From Sporolactobacillus terrae DSM 11697 (GTDB lineage Bacteria > Bacillota > Bacilli > Bacillales > Sporolactobacillaceae), in NCBI RefSeq assembly GCF_000648615.1, contig NZ_JFZC01000034.1, forward strand, positions 1 through 64,000: 64,000 nt of DNA. The letters are read 5' to 3'. The notes under the pieces were generated by a model. The model saw only the letters and a list, made by a program, of their open reading frames with translations. It did no database searches and was not told the origin of the DNA. The translations under genes and the position numbers were made by a program. How positions within the stretch are numbered: the stretch's first letter is position 1; each line of letters starts with the position of its first letter. This document shows, in pieces, positions 63,967 through 64,000 of this stretch.

Positions 63967-64000
63967 TTATTCCTCTTCTTTCAACTCATCCATCTCCATT
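63967..64000 (-). CDS. 3' end of an unidentified phage gene (partial)
   Basis: The minus strand enters the window reading MEMDELKEEE and a TAA stop at 63967-63969. The acidic tail and position 280 bases before terS suggest the end of a phage gene. Too short to identify. Confidence 0.35.
   Translation of the reverse strand, partial: MEMDELKEEE

Larger units (their letters stand above)
34794..64000. mobile_element. Siphovirus-type prophage integrated in comGA (partial)
   Basis: From the comGA break onward there is a continuous phage module series: partition-like genes, accessory genes, lysis, tail, head and packaging, the last three blocks all on the minus strand. The left attachment site is at or very near 34,780-34,800. 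Integrase, repressor and replication genes are not in view, so the prophage extends past 64,000. Most structural genes look intact, with one frame break in the minor capsid gene. Confidence 0.93.

Noticed and set aside
1-64000. tRNA or rRNA genes and complete insertion sequences
   Set aside because: No cloverleaf-type sequence with a TTCGA arm, no rRNA segment and no transposase frame were noticed on either strand.

Overview
The window is chromosomal DNA from an endospore-forming member of the Bacillales. The evidence is spo0A, spoIVB and a complete eight-gene spoIIIA operon, arranged as in the spo0A-to-comG segment of Bacillus subtilis but with several local losses: argR/ahrC, pepQ, aroQ, sinIR, the tasA operon and comGC-comGG are not at their usual places. 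An OLE RNA with its protein partner OapA sits in the isoprenoid operon, which points to one of the OLE-bearing Bacillales lineages. Genus is not resolved; a Sporolactobacillaceae-like or Bacillus halodurans-like group is a guess.

Layout. 1-717: end fragment of an unknown gene and a RadC-like relic. 718-4900 (minus): spo0A with several 0A boxes, spoIVB, and recN with an SOS box. 4903-13370 (minus): asp23-like, nusB, folD, xseA, xseB, ispA, OLE RNA, oapA, dxs and tlyA, ended by a hairpin terminator. 13390-15251 (minus): accB and accC. 15628-20893 (minus): spoIIIAA-AH with a sigma-E-type promoter. 21189-26316: efp, yqhR, yqhQ, yqhP, yqhO, mntR and yqhL. 26364-30750 (minus): glycine riboswitch, terminator, gcvT-gcvPA-gcvPB. 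30882-33342 (plus): yqhH and yqhG. 33329-34793 (minus): comGB and the 3' part of comGA.

At about 34,793 comGA is cut and a siphovirus-type prophage begins, running past the window end. From left to right it holds a plasmid-like partition block (ParM-type actin, ParR-like partner and two further ribbon-helix-helix-like proteins), a YkyB homologue, a WYL-like mini-protein under an SOS-like site, and an AT-rich two-gene cassette (DUF3800 protein plus a possible nuclease) with its own promoter and three tandem DnaA-box-like 9-mers. Then, all on the minus strand, follow lysis genes (LLH holin, secreted GH25 endolysin, second holin), tail genes (tail tip with S74-like C-terminus, Dit, tape measure, chaperones joined by a -1 frameshift, tube), head genes (completion proteins, gpE-type capsid, decoration, scaffold, interrupted minor capsid protein, portal) and both terminase subunits. 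Integrase, repressor, replication genes and the 5' half of comGA should lie beyond 64,000.

The observations most worth a second look are the OLE RNA/OapA pair, the comGA-splitting prophage that carries a segregation system, the DUF3800 cassette with its DnaA-box array, the tail-chaperone frameshift, and the frame break in the minor capsid gene.
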